64,000 nucleotides of DNA from DASREM01 sp035652095 (GCA_035652095.1 DASREM010000003.1:73382-137381); one strand, 5' to 3'; positions 52,194 through 60,973 are shown, numbered from the stretch's first letter. Translations and numbers: made by a program. The notes: a model not told the origin generated them from the sequence alone.

Positions 52194-53480
52194 ATGACAG
52201 TCTTGGGGCGATTTGCGCTTTCTCTTTCATTTGTCTGCGCCACGCTTTGCTTTGCGCAATCTGACAACCATGCACCGGTGACGGTGAACTGGCCGATGTA
52301 CAACGGAAATCCCTCGCGCACCGGCTTCAACCGCTTCGAGACCACGATCAATCCCACGAATGCTCGCAATCTGGTTCAGTCCTGGGTGGGCGTGATGGGA
52401 GACCTCGTTGACATGTCGTCGCCGGCAGTCGTAAACGGCGTGGTCTACATCGGTTCCTTTGACGGCAAGCTATACGCCTTCAATGCCGACGGCTGCGGCC
52501 TCGCCACTTGCTCCCCGCTGTGGAGTGGAGCAACGGGGAACGACATCGTCTCTTCACCCGCAGTCGCGCAGGGAACTGTGTTCATCGGATCTACCGATCA
52601 CAAGTTCTACGCCTTCGCAGCGAACGGATGCGGACAGGCGACATGTGCTCCGCTGTGGACCGCCACCACGGGCAATGGAATCCAGAGCGGCGCGCCAGTA
52701 GTCGCGAACGGCGTCGTCTACGTCGGTTCAACCGACAAGAAGTTGTATGCATTCCCGGTTGCGGGTTGCGGCAGTTCCACTTGCTCTCCCCTGTGGACCG
52801 CTGCCACAGGAGGCCAGGTCCAATCCGCACCCGCCGTGGCGAACTCGGTCGTCTATGTCGGGTCGAGCGACGGCAAGCTCTATGCCTTCAATGCAAACGG
52901 CTGCGGAAGTTCGACCTGCTCTCCTCTCTGGATCGCAAGTACCGGCCCCTCCATCCTCGGCTCGGGACCGGCCGTCGCCAACGGAGTCGTGTACATCGGA
53001 TCTTTCGTGCAGGATCTCTACGCTTTCGCCGCCGCAGGATGCGGCCAAGCTACCTGCCAGCCTCTTTGGAAGGGCAGCGCCGGGAAGTTCATCGGAGGAA
53101 CTCCTTCGGTAGCAAACGGCATGGTCTATGTAGGCAACGGCGACGGCGTACTCTCCGCTTTCAAGGCCGCAGGTTGTGGCGCTGCCGTGTGCAAACCACT
53201 ATGGACCGGCACCGCTGTCGGCGCGCAAGCCGCCATGATCTCGGCGCCGACCGTGGCCAATGGTCTCGTCTACATTGGCGAGAACAATGGCATGGTCGAA
53301 GTCTTCAATGCCAACGGATGCGGGCGCTCCTCCTGCTTGCCGGTCACGCAATTGCTGACCATGAACGAGCAGATTGTCTCCTCCACCCCGGCAGTCGTGA
53401 ATGGAACAGTGTACTTCGGCTCCGCCGATCAGTTCTCGCCGCCCATCGGCCGCCTCTACGTGTTCAAGCTCTTTCAATAA
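52194..53480 (+). CDS. Secreted PQQ-like beta-propeller with a Cys pair per blade
   Basis: From ATG 52194 (GGAG ahead) the 428-residue protein has a signal peptide (MTVLGRFALSLSFVCATLCF). About seven repeats of roughly 45 residues and a closing half-blade follow. Each has the pattern SxPAVANGVVYVGS, then LYAFNANGCG, then TCxPLW, e.g. DGKLYAFNANGCGSSTCSPL. The blades resemble PQQ-enzyme/BamB repeats but carry a cysteine pair (GCGxxxC) in every loop, which suggests a disulfide per blade. No PQQ or metal active site was recognised. It is probably a secreted scaffold or binding protein. It is bracketed by two palindromes. Confidence 0.85.
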   Translation: MTVLGRFALSLSFVCATLCFAQSDNHAPVTVNWPMYNGNPSRTGFNRFETTINPTNARNLVQSWVGVMGDLVDMSSPAVVNGVVYIGSFDGKLYAFNADGCGLATCSPLWSGATGNDIVSSPAVAQGTVFIGSTDHKFYAFAANGCGQATCAPLWTATTGNGIQSGAPVVANGVVYVGSTDKKLYAFPVAGCGSSTCSPLWTAATGGQVQSAPAVANSVVYVGSSDGKLYAFNANGCGSSTCSPLWIASTGPSILGSGPAVANGVVYIGSFVQDLYAFAAAGCGQATCQPLWKGSAGKFIGGTPSVANGMVYVGNGDGVLSAFKAAGCGAAVCKPLWTGTAVGAQAAMISAPTVANGLVYIGENNGMVEVFNANGCGRSSCLPVTQLLTMNEQIVSSTPAVVNGTVYFGSADQFSPPIGRLYVFKLFQ

Positions 53481-53503
53481 CGGATGCATGTAAAACAAAG
53501 GGT

Positions 53504-53536
53504 CCCCATTTCTCGCGTCGTTTGCGAGAAGTGGGG
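53504..53536. repeat. 13-base-pair palindrome, REP-like copy 2
   Basis: CCCCATTTCTCGC (53504-53516) and GCGAGAAGTGGGG (53524-53536), with one G-T mismatch, flank a 7-base loop. It is in the same orientation as copy 1 and lies 23 bases after the propeller stop. Confidence 0.8.
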
Positions 53537-53675
53537 AGGTTGTTTTCTTCTCTCCGAATTCTCATTCCGCCCGCGCCGGAGCGCAGGCGACTCTGCTCCA
53601 GCTCCATCACCCCGGCCTATGACTTCCGTCACAGACACCAGTTCACCCCCGGTGTGTCCTGATACAGGAGGAACT

Positions 53676-55049
53676 ATGCCCCGCACCATCATTGAGCCGT
53701 TCCGCATCAAGAGCGTCGAGCCCATCCAGTGGACCACGCGCGCCCAGCGCCAGGAATTCCTGCAGGCGGCGCACTACAACCTGTTCCTCCTGCCGGCAGG
53801 GGACGTCCTCATTGACCTGCTCACCGACTCCGGCACCGGCGCCATGTCAACTCGCCAGTGGGCGGCCATCATGAAAGGCGACGAGAGTTATGCGGGCAGC
53901 AAGAGCTACGACCGCTTCCGCGATTCCATCCAGGACATTTTCGGCTACCGCCACGTCATCCCCACGCACCAGGGCCGCGCCGCCGAACGCATTCTGTTCA
54001 GCGTGATGTGCAAGAAAGGCGACGTCGTCCCCAACAACACGCACTTCGATACCACCCGCGCCAACGTCGAATTTGTCGGCGCCGAAGCTGTGGACCTGGT
54101 GATTGGCGAAGGCAAGCATCCCGATATCGTGCATCCCTTCAAAGGCAATATGGATGTCGAGAAGCTGGAGACTCTGATCGAGAACGTGGGCAGAGGCCGC
54201 GTTCCTCTGGTAATGCTCACCATCACCAACAACTCCGGAGGCGGTCAACCCGTCTCGATGGCGAACGTGCGCGCGGTCAGCGCAGTTTGCCGAAAGCATA
54301 AAATCCCGCTCTACTTTGACGCCTGCCGCTTCGCCGAAAACGCATATTTCATCAAGCTGCGCGAGAAGGGTTACGAGCGTTCTTCTCCCAAGCACATTGC
54401 CAAGGAGATGTTCGGCTATGGCGACGGCTGCACCATGTCGGCAAAAAAAGACGGCATGGCCAACATCGGCGGTTTTCTTTGCACTAACGATGATCTGCTG
54501 GCGCAACAGGAGAAGGATCTGCTCATTCTTACCGAGGGCTACCCAACTTACGGCGGCCTTGCCGGACGCGATCTCGAAGCCATCGCCGTGGGAGTGCAAG
54601 AAGCATTGCACGAAGACTATCTGCGCTACCGGATCGCCTCGACCGCATACCTCGGAAACCACATCGCGGAGCGCGGCGTGCCCATCGTGCAGCCTCCCGG
54701 CGGCCATGCGATCTATATTGACGCCCGCGCATTCCTGCCCCACATACCGCCCGCGCAATTTCCCGGTGTCGCCTTGGCAGCCGAGTTGTACCTGGAGGGC
54801 GGCATCCGCTCGGTCGAGATCGGTACCCTGATGTTCGGCGCAGCGGCCAGCATGGACCTGGTTCGGTTAGCGATTCCACGTCGCGTCTATACCCAAAGCC
54901 ACATTGACTACGTGGTGGAAGTCATTCTCGAAGTCTGGAAAAAGCGAGATCAGATCCAGGGCTTACACCTGACCTACGAAGCGCCATTCCTGCGCCACTT
55001 CACCGCCAAGCTGGAGCCGGTAGAGCAGCCGACGTTAGCTCGCGTATAA
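53676..55049 (+). CDS. tnaA: Tryptophanase
   Basis: From ATG 53676 (AGGAGG ahead) the protein has 457 residues and is a beta-eliminating lyase. The PLP lysine lies in CTMSAKKDGMANIGGFLC (Lys257/258). TnaA and tyrosine phenol-lyase are close; two residues decide here. The C-terminal RSVEIGT lacks the arginine of phenol-lyase MERG, and FLRHFTAKL has the histidine typical of TnaA where phenol-lyase has phenylalanine. The expected reaction is L-tryptophan to indole, pyruvate and ammonia. No TnaC-like leader or tnaB permease is adjacent. An upstream extension to 53484 crosses the palindrome and is excluded. Confidence 0.92.
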   Translation: MPRTIIEPFRIKSVEPIQWTTRAQRQEFLQAAHYNLFLLPAGDVLIDLLTDSGTGAMSTRQWAAIMKGDESYAGSKSYDRFRDSIQDIFGYRHVIPTHQGRAAERILFSVMCKKGDVVPNNTHFDTTRANVEFVGAEAVDLVIGEGKHPDIVHPFKGNMDVEKLETLIENVGRGRVPLVMLTITNNSGGGQPVSMANVRAVSAVCRKHKIPLYFDACRFAENAYFIKLREKGYERSSPKHIAKEMFGYGDGCTMSAKKDGMANIGGFLCTNDDLLAQQEKDLLILTEGYPTYGGLAGRDLEAIAVGVQEALHEDYLRYRIASTAYLGNHIAERGVPIVQPPGGHAIYIDARAFLPHIPPAQFPGVALAAELYLEGGIRSVEIGTLMFGAAASMDLVRLAIPRRVYTQSHIDYVVEVILEVWKKRDQIQGLHLTYEAPFLRHFTAKLEPVEQPTLARV

Positions 55050-55059
55050 AACCGTGCAG

Positions 55060-55081
55060 GGACAGCCGCCCTCGGCTGTCC
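55060..55081. terminator. Hairpin between convergent genes
   Basis: GGACAGCCG/CGGCTGTCC forms a perfect 9-base-pair stem with a CCCT loop just after the tnaA stop and before a convergent gene end. There is no T-tract, so a terminator role is only likely by position. Confidence 0.45.
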
Positions 55082-55121
55082 AGTCGAATGCTGGACAAAT
55101 GCTGCGAAGACTGGCCCTACC

Positions 55122-55823
55122 TTACGGCACCTGGGTGATCGCCACCCGGAAATCCACCGGCATCGCGCAGTAACAACTCTCATCGTTGGAATTGTCGACG
55201 ATGAAGTACAGCACGTCGCCGGTGCTCACCGGCAGCCGGCCGATGTGCACCGGGCCCTTGAACCCGCCGCCGTACAGCGATCCGGACCGTAAGGTCGAAC
55301 TTCCCTTGTCGACGTTCCAGGCCGCTGCCACCGAATTAAAGAAATTTCTCCATCCGAATTCGCCATCAATCTGGATCGCCCCGGCAAATGGGCTTCTCCA
55401 TGCCACGATCGCGAAATGTTCCCAGCTTGCGGTCAGCAACATCGCGCGAGGCTGATATCCCACGAACCACTCATCTTTCGCGTCCAGCAGACTGTTGGTG
55501 AAGTTGAATGCGATCTCCGGGGTTAGGCGTAAGTCCAGGAAACGTGACTCGGTCCCGTGCCAGCAGCCGACTCCGTTCACCAGGTCCCCGGACCCACTGC
55601 TCTGGCATGGCGCAAGATACTGAGACATGAAGCGATACTGTGTTGGATCATGCGCCCGTGTCGCACTCTCCATGAAATACCAGGTCTGGCTGGATCCCTG
55701 GTTAAACGAAATCTGGTTGGAGGTTTGTCCCAGGTCTTTCGCGAGATCCCAAGTAGCTTGCGCGTGAGCGAACGGACCAAGCATCGGTGCAAAGCAAAAT
55801 GCAGCGAGAATCAGGATTTTCAT
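55122..55823 (-). CDS. Secreted beta-sandwich protein, paralogue 2
   Basis: From ATG 55823 the 233-residue protein has a signal peptide (MKILILAAFCFAPMLGPFAH). The mature region has TWDLAKDLGQTSNQISFNQG and a cysteine-containing loop VNGVGCWHGTES. A C-terminal jelly-roll-like half follows (IQIDGEFGWRNFF, VSTGDVLYFIVDNSN). It is clearly paralogous to the next gene (55926-56621), from which it is 102 bases away. I recognise no named family; the C-terminal half resembles carbohydrate-binding or concanavalin-like modules. GAGGAG precedes the ATG. Confidence 0.8.
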   Translation of the reverse strand: MKILILAAFCFAPMLGPFAHAQATWDLAKDLGQTSNQISFNQGSSQTWYFMESATRAHDPTQYRFMSQYLAPCQSSGSGDLVNGVGCWHGTESRFLDLRLTPEIAFNFTNSLLDAKDEWFVGYQPRAMLLTASWEHFAIVAWRSPFAGAIQIDGEFGWRNFFNSVAAAWNVDKGSSTLRSGSLYGGGFKGPVHIGRLPVSTGDVLYFIVDNSNDESCYCAMPVDFRVAITQVP

Positions 55824-55925
55824 CGCAGCTCTCCTCGGAAAGAGTCTTGATATCCCGGCCCGAAGGCAGGCCATGTGAAAGCCCGGCACGGCAGTGCCGG
55901 AAAAGCGGGCAAACCGCCCCCGCGA

Positions 55926-56621
55926 TTACCGCACCTGCGTGATCTCCATCCGCAAATCCAGAGGGTTCGCGGTGTAGCCCTGATCTGTGTTGAGATCGTT
56001 CGCGATGAAGTAGAGGACTTCCCCCTTTCGGATCGGCACCCTTCCGATCTTTACAGGTCCGCAGCAATCTCCTCCAAACAGGTGTCCCCATGTCACTGTC
56101 GTACCGCCTTTATCCACGTACCAATTCACCCCAGCGGCTTTGAAGCTCCTGAAGCCAAACTCTCCATCCACTCGCACTACGCCGGTAATGGGACTGCGCC
56201 AGGCGATGATGGCCAACCTCTCCCAGGTGGCGGTAAGGAGCGCTGCCCGTGGTTTGTATCCAGCGAACTCGTCGTCCTTGGCATCCAGCAGTTCGTTGGT
56301 GAAATTGAAGGCAATCTCGGTGTGCAGGTGAACATCCCCGATCGTCGATTCCGTTCCATGCCAGCAGCCGACGCCATTCACCATGTCGCCGGAAGCGCTG
56401 CTCTGACACGGGCCAAGATACTGGGTCATGAAGCGGTAGAGCGTGGGGTCATGCACCAGGGTCGCGCTTTCCATGAAATACCAGGCTTGGTTCGATCCCT
56501 GATTGAACGAGATCTGGTTGGACGTTTGTCCCAGATCTTTTGCCAGGTTCCAGGTCTGCGCGCAGGTTGCGGCGGACAGGATCAGTACCGAGCAGAACAG
56601 AGCGAGAAAAAGATTTTTCAT
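55926..56621 (-). CDS. Secreted beta-sandwich protein, paralogue 1
   Basis: The 231-residue protein has a signal peptide (MKNLFLALFCSVLILSAATC). It shares with its neighbour the blocks WNLAKDLGQTSNQISFNQGS, MTQYLGPCQSS, GVGCWHGTEST and KGEVLYFIANDLN. Charged and loop positions differ widely, so the duplication is old. The double copy suggests related but distinct ligands. Function is unknown. It is the upstream member of the pair and probably co-transcribed with it. Confidence 0.8.
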   Translation of the reverse strand: MKNLFLALFCSVLILSAATCAQTWNLAKDLGQTSNQISFNQGSNQAWYFMESATLVHDPTLYRFMTQYLGPCQSSASGDMVNGVGCWHGTESTIGDVHLHTEIAFNFTNELLDAKDDEFAGYKPRAALLTATWERLAIIAWRSPITGVVRVDGEFGFRSFKAAGVNWYVDKGGTTVTWGHLFGGDCCGPVKIGRVPIRKGEVLYFIANDLNTDQGYTANPLDLRMEITQVR

Positions 56622-56853
56622 TTGCCCCTCTCCTCAGATCGAGTTTGGACTTTCTGGGGCCTTCGCAACGGACGAGGGAATGTGGAGTCCGATGTGTAAA
56701 TTCATGATTCTGAAGAGCGTCTTGTTGCGAAAGGACGCAGCTCACGGCCTTCTGTGACATGCCATGCGGCTGCGGTACCCTTGTCGGTCCAGTGCTACAA
56801 TTGGAGGTTCGACATCCGTTCCTAGAGCATCCATATCTCTCCGAGGTGCAATT

Positions 56854-58449
56854 ATGGCAACCATTGAAGCCCCGGTTCGTCCCCAGGTTCGCCTGCATGA
56901 AGGCCCTTTCAAGAACGAACCGTTCGTAGATTTCACGAAAGAAGAAAACGCGCGCAAGATGCGCGCTGCGATCGAAAAAGTTCGTGGCGAACTGGGCCGC
57001 GAATACGACCTGGTGATCGGCGGCAAACGCGTCAAAACCACGGACAAGATCAAATCCATTAACCCGGCGAAGCCCTCGCAAGTGGTCGGCATCCACCAGA
57101 AGGCAGGCAAGGAGCAGGTTGAGCCGGTCATGCAGGCCGCGCTTCGCGCCTTCGACAGCTGGAGCCGCACCACCCCGGAAGAGCGCGCGTCCTTATTGTT
57201 CCGGGTGGGCGACCTGCTTCGTGAGCGCAAGTTCGAATACATGGCGTGGCTGGTTTTCGAAGTCAGCAAGAACTGGGCCGAGGCCGATGGCGATATCGCC
57301 GAGACCATTGATTTTTGCGAGTACTACAGCCGCGAAATCCTCCGGCTCTCGAAGATCGAGACTCCGGTACAACTGCCCGGCGAACGCGACCGCCTGCTCT
57401 ACATCCCGTTAGGCGTCGGCGCCGTGATTCCGCCCTGGAACTTCCCCTCGGCGATCATGGCCGGCATGACGCTGGCCTCGATCGTCTCCGGAAACACCGT
57501 GATCCTGAAGCCCTCGAGCGATTCGCCGACCATCGCGGCGAAGTTTTTCGAACTGCTGGAAGAAGCCGGCATGCCGGAAGGCGTTGTCAACTTCTGTCCG
57601 GGCGCGGGCGCAAGCTTCGGCGATGCCGTGGTCGCTCACCCCAAGACCCGCTACATCGCCTTCACCGGATCCCGCGAAGTGGGTCTGCGTATCAACAAAG
57701 TGGCCGCCGACAAACCGGAGGGCCAGGTCTGGATTAAGCGCACCATCCTCGAAATGGGCGGCAAGGATGCCATCATCGTGGATGCCGATGCCGATCTCGA
57801 AGCCGCGGTCGAAGGCGTCGCCTCCGCCGCATTCGGGTTCCAGGGCCAGAAGTGCTCGGCCTGCTCGCGCGCCATCATCGACGAGAAGATCTACGACAAG
57901 TTCATCGAGAAATTGAAAGCTCGCGTCGAGAAGATTACCGTCGGAGATCCCACCGAGAACACCAACATGGGCGCCGTGATCAACGAAGGCTCCATGAAGG
58001 ACATCCTCGGCTACATCGAGGCTGGCAAGAAAGATGGGCGCCTGATCACCGGCGGCGGACGCGACACCAAGGCGGGCGACGGTTTCTTCCTGCAGCCCAC
58101 CGTGATCGCCGACATTCCGGCCAAGTCAAAAATCGAGCAGGAAGAAATCTTTGGTCCGGTGCTCGCCGTGATCAAGGCGCGCAACTACGATCACGCGCTT
58201 GAAATCGCAAACGACACCGAGTTTGGCCTGACTGGGGCCGTCTACACCAGGTCACGCGAGAAGATCGATCGCGCGATTCAGGAATTCCACGTCGGCAACC
58301 TCTATATCAACCGCAAATGCACCGGAGCCATGGTGGGAGCGCATCCGTTCGGCGGCTTCAACATGTCGGGCACCGACTCGAAATCCGGCGGCCCCGATTA
58401 CCTCTACCTGTTTACGCAAGGCAAATCAATTGGCGAGAAGATCAGCTAG
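56854..58449 (+). CDS. pruA: L-glutamate gamma-semialdehyde (P5C) dehydrogenase
   Basis: From ATG 56854 (GAGG ahead) the enzyme has 531 residues, the length of the standalone RocA/PruA group. It shows the aldehyde-dehydrogenase glutamate LEMGGKDAIIVDADADLEAA, the catalytic cysteine in FGFQGQKCSACSRAI, PPWNFPSAIMAG for NAD binding and GTDSKSGGPDYLYLFTQGKS at the C-terminus. It oxidises glutamate semialdehyde to glutamate in proline and ornithine catabolism. No proline dehydrogenase gene is adjacent. A strong terminator follows at 58470. Confidence 0.93.
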   Translation: MATIEAPVRPQVRLHEGPFKNEPFVDFTKEENARKMRAAIEKVRGELGREYDLVIGGKRVKTTDKIKSINPAKPSQVVGIHQKAGKEQVEPVMQAALRAFDSWSRTTPEERASLLFRVGDLLRERKFEYMAWLVFEVSKNWAEADGDIAETIDFCEYYSREILRLSKIETPVQLPGERDRLLYIPLGVGAVIPPWNFPSAIMAGMTLASIVSGNTVILKPSSDSPTIAAKFFELLEEAGMPEGVVNFCPGAGASFGDAVVAHPKTRYIAFTGSREVGLRINKVAADKPEGQVWIKRTILEMGGKDAIIVDADADLEAAVEGVASAAFGFQGQKCSACSRAIIDEKIYDKFIEKLKARVEKITVGDPTENTNMGAVINEGSMKDILGYIEAGKKDGRLITGGGRDTKAGDGFFLQPTVIADIPAKSKIEQEEIFGPVLAVIKARNYDHALEIANDTEFGLTGAVYTRSREKIDRAIQEFHVGNLYINRKCTGAMVGAHPFGGFNMSGTDSKSGGPDYLYLFTQGKSIGEKIS

Positions 58450-58469
58450 CCAGATCGAAGTTCATGGAG

Positions 58470-58495
58470 ACGGGCGCGTATGCGCCCGTTTTTTT
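58470..58495 (+). terminator. Rho-independent terminator after pruA
   Basis: ACGGGCGC/GCGCCCGT with a GTAT loop, followed by a run of seven T (58489-58495), 21 bases after the pruA stop. Confidence 0.9.
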
Positions 58496-58740
58496 GTGAA
58501 AGGACGCCGTCCGGTTCCACGGTTTCCTGTGGCTCACACCATCGAGTGAACTCGACCGGGGTTGCCAAAGTCCGCCTCCCAGGAATTTGAAAAGAATTGT
58601 AATCGTTGTCACGGTTGCGTTAAGCATTGCGTAATCAATGATTTATATGCCACCATCGAGAAGCATCTTTCTCGCCCCATCCCACATCTATTTAACTAAC
58701 CGGTTAATAAAAACCGGAAAGGGTGAGGAGCCCGCATAAG

Positions 58741-59499
58741 ATGAAAAACGTTCAGAAATTGATTGCTTCACTTTTCATGGCAGGTTTATTGAGCGCGCCC
58801 CTGGTCGCGCAGACTTCGAGCGCTGCTCGCTACGATAACGACATTCAAGCCCGCGTGACCAAACAGCTCGCGGACAAGAAAGAATTCCGCAACGTGCAGG
58901 CCGCCACCGAAGATGGCATCGTGACTTTGACCGGCACGGTTGATTTGTACCAGCAGAAGCTGGACGCGGCCAAGAAAGCTCGCAAGACCGACAAAGTCAG
59001 CGGCGTCCGCAACCTGATCGAAGTTTCGAGCGCTGCGCCCGACGATCAGATTGAAGCCCGGCTTGACCGCAAGATTTACTTCGATCGCGTCGGCTATTTC
59101 GACAACCGTTTCAACCACGTGACGGTAGACGTGAAGGACGGCGTGGCCACCTTGAGCGGAGAAACCATGGACTACGTGGCCCGCGACTCGGCCGTGGCGA
59201 TCGCAAACCGCATGCCTGGAGTGAAAGACGTGGTGAACAACATCACCGTGTCGCCGACTTCCGGCTTCGATGACCAGATTCGCGTTCAGGCTACTCGCGC
59301 GATTTATCGCGACCCGGTGTTAAGCCGGTACGCCACTGATCCCGCAGCCCCGATCCGCATCGTGGTGAGCAACGGCAAGTTGAGCCTGTACGGCACAGTT
59401 GCCAGCGCCATGGATAAGCAGATCGCCGGTATGCGCGCCGGACAGGTCTTCGGAGTGTTCAGCGTGCAGAACAACCTCGACGTAGTGAAGGGTTCGTAA
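58741..59499 (+). CDS. Periplasmic protein with three BON domains
   Basis: From ATG 58741 (GAGGAG ahead) the 252-residue protein has a signal peptide (MKNVQKLIASLFMAGLLSAP). Three BON-like modules follow: ATEDGIVTLTGTVDLYQQ, VDVKDGVATLSGETMDYVA and VVSNGKLSLYGTVASAMD, each in the usual alpha-beta-beta order. BON domains bind phospholipids and occur in osmotic-shock proteins such as OsmY, so an envelope-protective role is likely. It is closed by a terminator at 59523. A palindrome TAACCGGTTA lies about 35 bases ahead (58697-58706) and may be an operator. Confidence 0.88.
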   Translation: MKNVQKLIASLFMAGLLSAPLVAQTSSAARYDNDIQARVTKQLADKKEFRNVQAATEDGIVTLTGTVDLYQQKLDAAKKARKTDKVSGVRNLIEVSSAAPDDQIEARLDRKIYFDRVGYFDNRFNHVTVDVKDGVATLSGETMDYVARDSAVAIANRMPGVKDVVNNITVSPTSGFDDQIRVQATRAIYRDPVLSRYATDPAAPIRIVVSNGKLSLYGTVASAMDKQIAGMRAGQVFGVFSVQNNLDVVKGS

Positions 59500-59522
59500 C
59501 AGCGGCGGTGACAATGAGGGAA

Positions 59523-59549
59523 GGCACGGCTTCGGCCGTGCCTTTTTTT
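59523..59549 (+). terminator. Rho-independent terminator after the BON gene
   Basis: GGCACGGC-TTCG-GCCGTGCC, a perfect 8-base-pair stem with a stable tetraloop, followed by seven T (59543-59549). Confidence 0.92.
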
Positions 59550-59667
59550 CGTCTCGCCGGCGTCCTTCGCCCCAAGGACCGCTCAAGCGCGCTGTACGTA
59601 CAAGTATGTATTCTTTAAGCTAATTCTGCGTTTCGCGGCATTCTGAGAGCCCCGCGCGCCCGGTCCA

Positions 59668-59717
59668 GCCCTGAGGCTCAACCCTGCGCTCGCTTGAGCT
59701 GCCAGGCCCCTCAGGGC
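59668..59717. repeat. Nested inverted repeat in the BON-larB gap
   Basis: GCCCTGAGG (59668-59676) pairs with CCTCAGGGC (59709-59717), and inside them GCTCAA (59676-59681) pairs with TTGAGC (59694-59699). The two stems are nested. The rest of the 317-base gap (59500-59816) shows nothing else. Confidence 0.55.
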
Positions 59718-59816
59718 GCCATTAAACAGCATTCCTGAAGCGTATCAGACCGTCAGAACCAGCCGAAAATCGCCTTCCGCCTATTTTCAACAACTTAGCC
59801 CAGAGAGAACGAGCGT

Positions 59817-60596
59817 CTAACCCCGGTTGATCAAGGCCGCCACGTATCCCGCTCCAAACCCGTTGTCAATATTCACCACGCTGACGTTGGAAGCGCATGA
59901 GTTCATCATTCCCAGCAAGGCCGTTACACCCTCGAACGCAGCTCCATACCCGATACTGGTCGGCACCGCGATCACCGGCACGCCTACCAGGCCGCCCACC
60001 ACGCTCGGCAGCGCTCCTTCCATCCCGGCACAAACGATGACCACCCGCGCCCGGGTCAGCGAGGCGCGATTGGCCAACAGGCGATGAATTCCCGCCACCC
60101 CCACGTCGTAAAGATGCTCAACCTGGTTGCCCATGATCTCGGCGGTGATCACGGCCTCCTCGGCTACTGGAATATCGCTGGTCCCGGCGGAAACCACCGC
60201 GATCACTCCTTTGCCGTACTTTTTCCGGTTACGCCGCAGAACGATCGCCCGGCCCAGTTCGTGGTACTCCGCTTTCGGGGCCACCGCCCGCACGGCCGCA
60301 AACTGTTCGGCGCTGGATCGAGTGGCCAGGACGTTCCCTCCATGTTTTTCTAACCGGGAGAAAATCCCCGCCACCTGCGAAGGAGTCTTCCCCTGCCCGA
60401 AAATCACCTCGGGCATGCCAACCCGCAACACACGGTGGTGGTCCACCTTGGCGAATCCCAGGTCTTCAAATGGTAAGTGCCGCAGCCGGTCTACAGCCTC
60501 GTCCGGCGTCAGCTTTCCGGCCCGGACTTTGTCGAACAGCTTGCGAATGGAGGTGGCGTTCAATGGGTTCTCGGCGCCTTGGATTGCTAAGGTCAT
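59817..60596 (-). CDS. larB: LarB-like pyridinium-3,5-biscarboxylic acid mononucleotide synthase
   Basis: The 259-residue protein is LarB along its length. The N-terminal part has AVDRLRHLPFEDLGFAKVDH and RVGMPEVIFGQGKTPSQV; the C-terminal PurE-like part has VSAGTSDIPVAEEA, CAGMEGALPSVVGGLV and MMNSCASNVSVVNIDNGFGA. LarB carboxylates and hydrolyses NaAD to begin the nickel-pincer cofactor used by lactate racemase-type enzymes. LarC, LarE and LarA are absent from the window. GAGG stands before the ATG at 60596. Confidence 0.94.
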   Translation of the reverse strand: MTLAIQGAENPLNATSIRKLFDKVRAGKLTPDEAVDRLRHLPFEDLGFAKVDHHRVLRVGMPEVIFGQGKTPSQVAGIFSRLEKHGGNVLATRSSAEQFAAVRAVAPKAEYHELGRAIVLRRNRKKYGKGVIAVVSAGTSDIPVAEEAVITAEIMGNQVEHLYDVGVAGIHRLLANRASLTRARVVIVCAGMEGALPSVVGGLVGVPVIAVPTSIGYGAAFEGVTALLGMMNSCASNVSVVNIDNGFGAGYVAALINRG

Positions 60597-60781
60597 CCTG
60601 AAGCCTCGTAAGCGGCCGTCAGGAAGCTTCGCAGCGGTAGGGTATCACCGCAGGACCTGGCCAGGCTCCTCATCCAGAGTTCCTGGTACGCCTCCTGAGC
60701 CCGCGACTGATTTCCCCTAGGAACATCAGGCAACCACTGTAGAAGGGCGGCATCTAAGGTTGCGCTCAGGGGGTAGATACA

Positions 60782-60967
60782 GTGAAGGCCGTAGACGTGA
60801 AATGGAAGGAACTCTGCTTCAAGGCAGCCACCGAAACCAATCCCAAGAAGTTCATGAAGGCGATGGCAGACCTGAATGCTCTGCTGGACGAGCGCCGTGA
60901 ACAATTGGCGGGTTTGAAGCCAGTCATCACCATCGACCAGGAGCCCATCGCGCAGTGGATCCAGTAG
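60782..60967 (+). CDS. Small conserved-type hypothetical protein
   Basis: A 61-residue frame starting at GTG 60782 with AGGGGG eight bases ahead. The product (VKWKELCFKAATETNPKKFM, then ADLNALLDERREQLAGLKP) is a charged helical protein with one cysteine. It is too short for a firm family, but codon usage and start context look real. It converges on the ChaN-like gene with six bases between stops. Confidence 0.6.
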   Translation: MKAVDVKWKELCFKAATETNPKKFMKAMADLNALLDERREQLAGLKPVITIDQEPIAQWIQ

Positions 60968-60973
60968 CTCCGG

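Noticed and set aside
53484..53675. 64-residue N-terminal extension of tryptophanase
   Set aside because: It translates the palindrome at 53504 and is unlike TnaA; the ATG at 53676 has AGGAGG and starts the conserved region.
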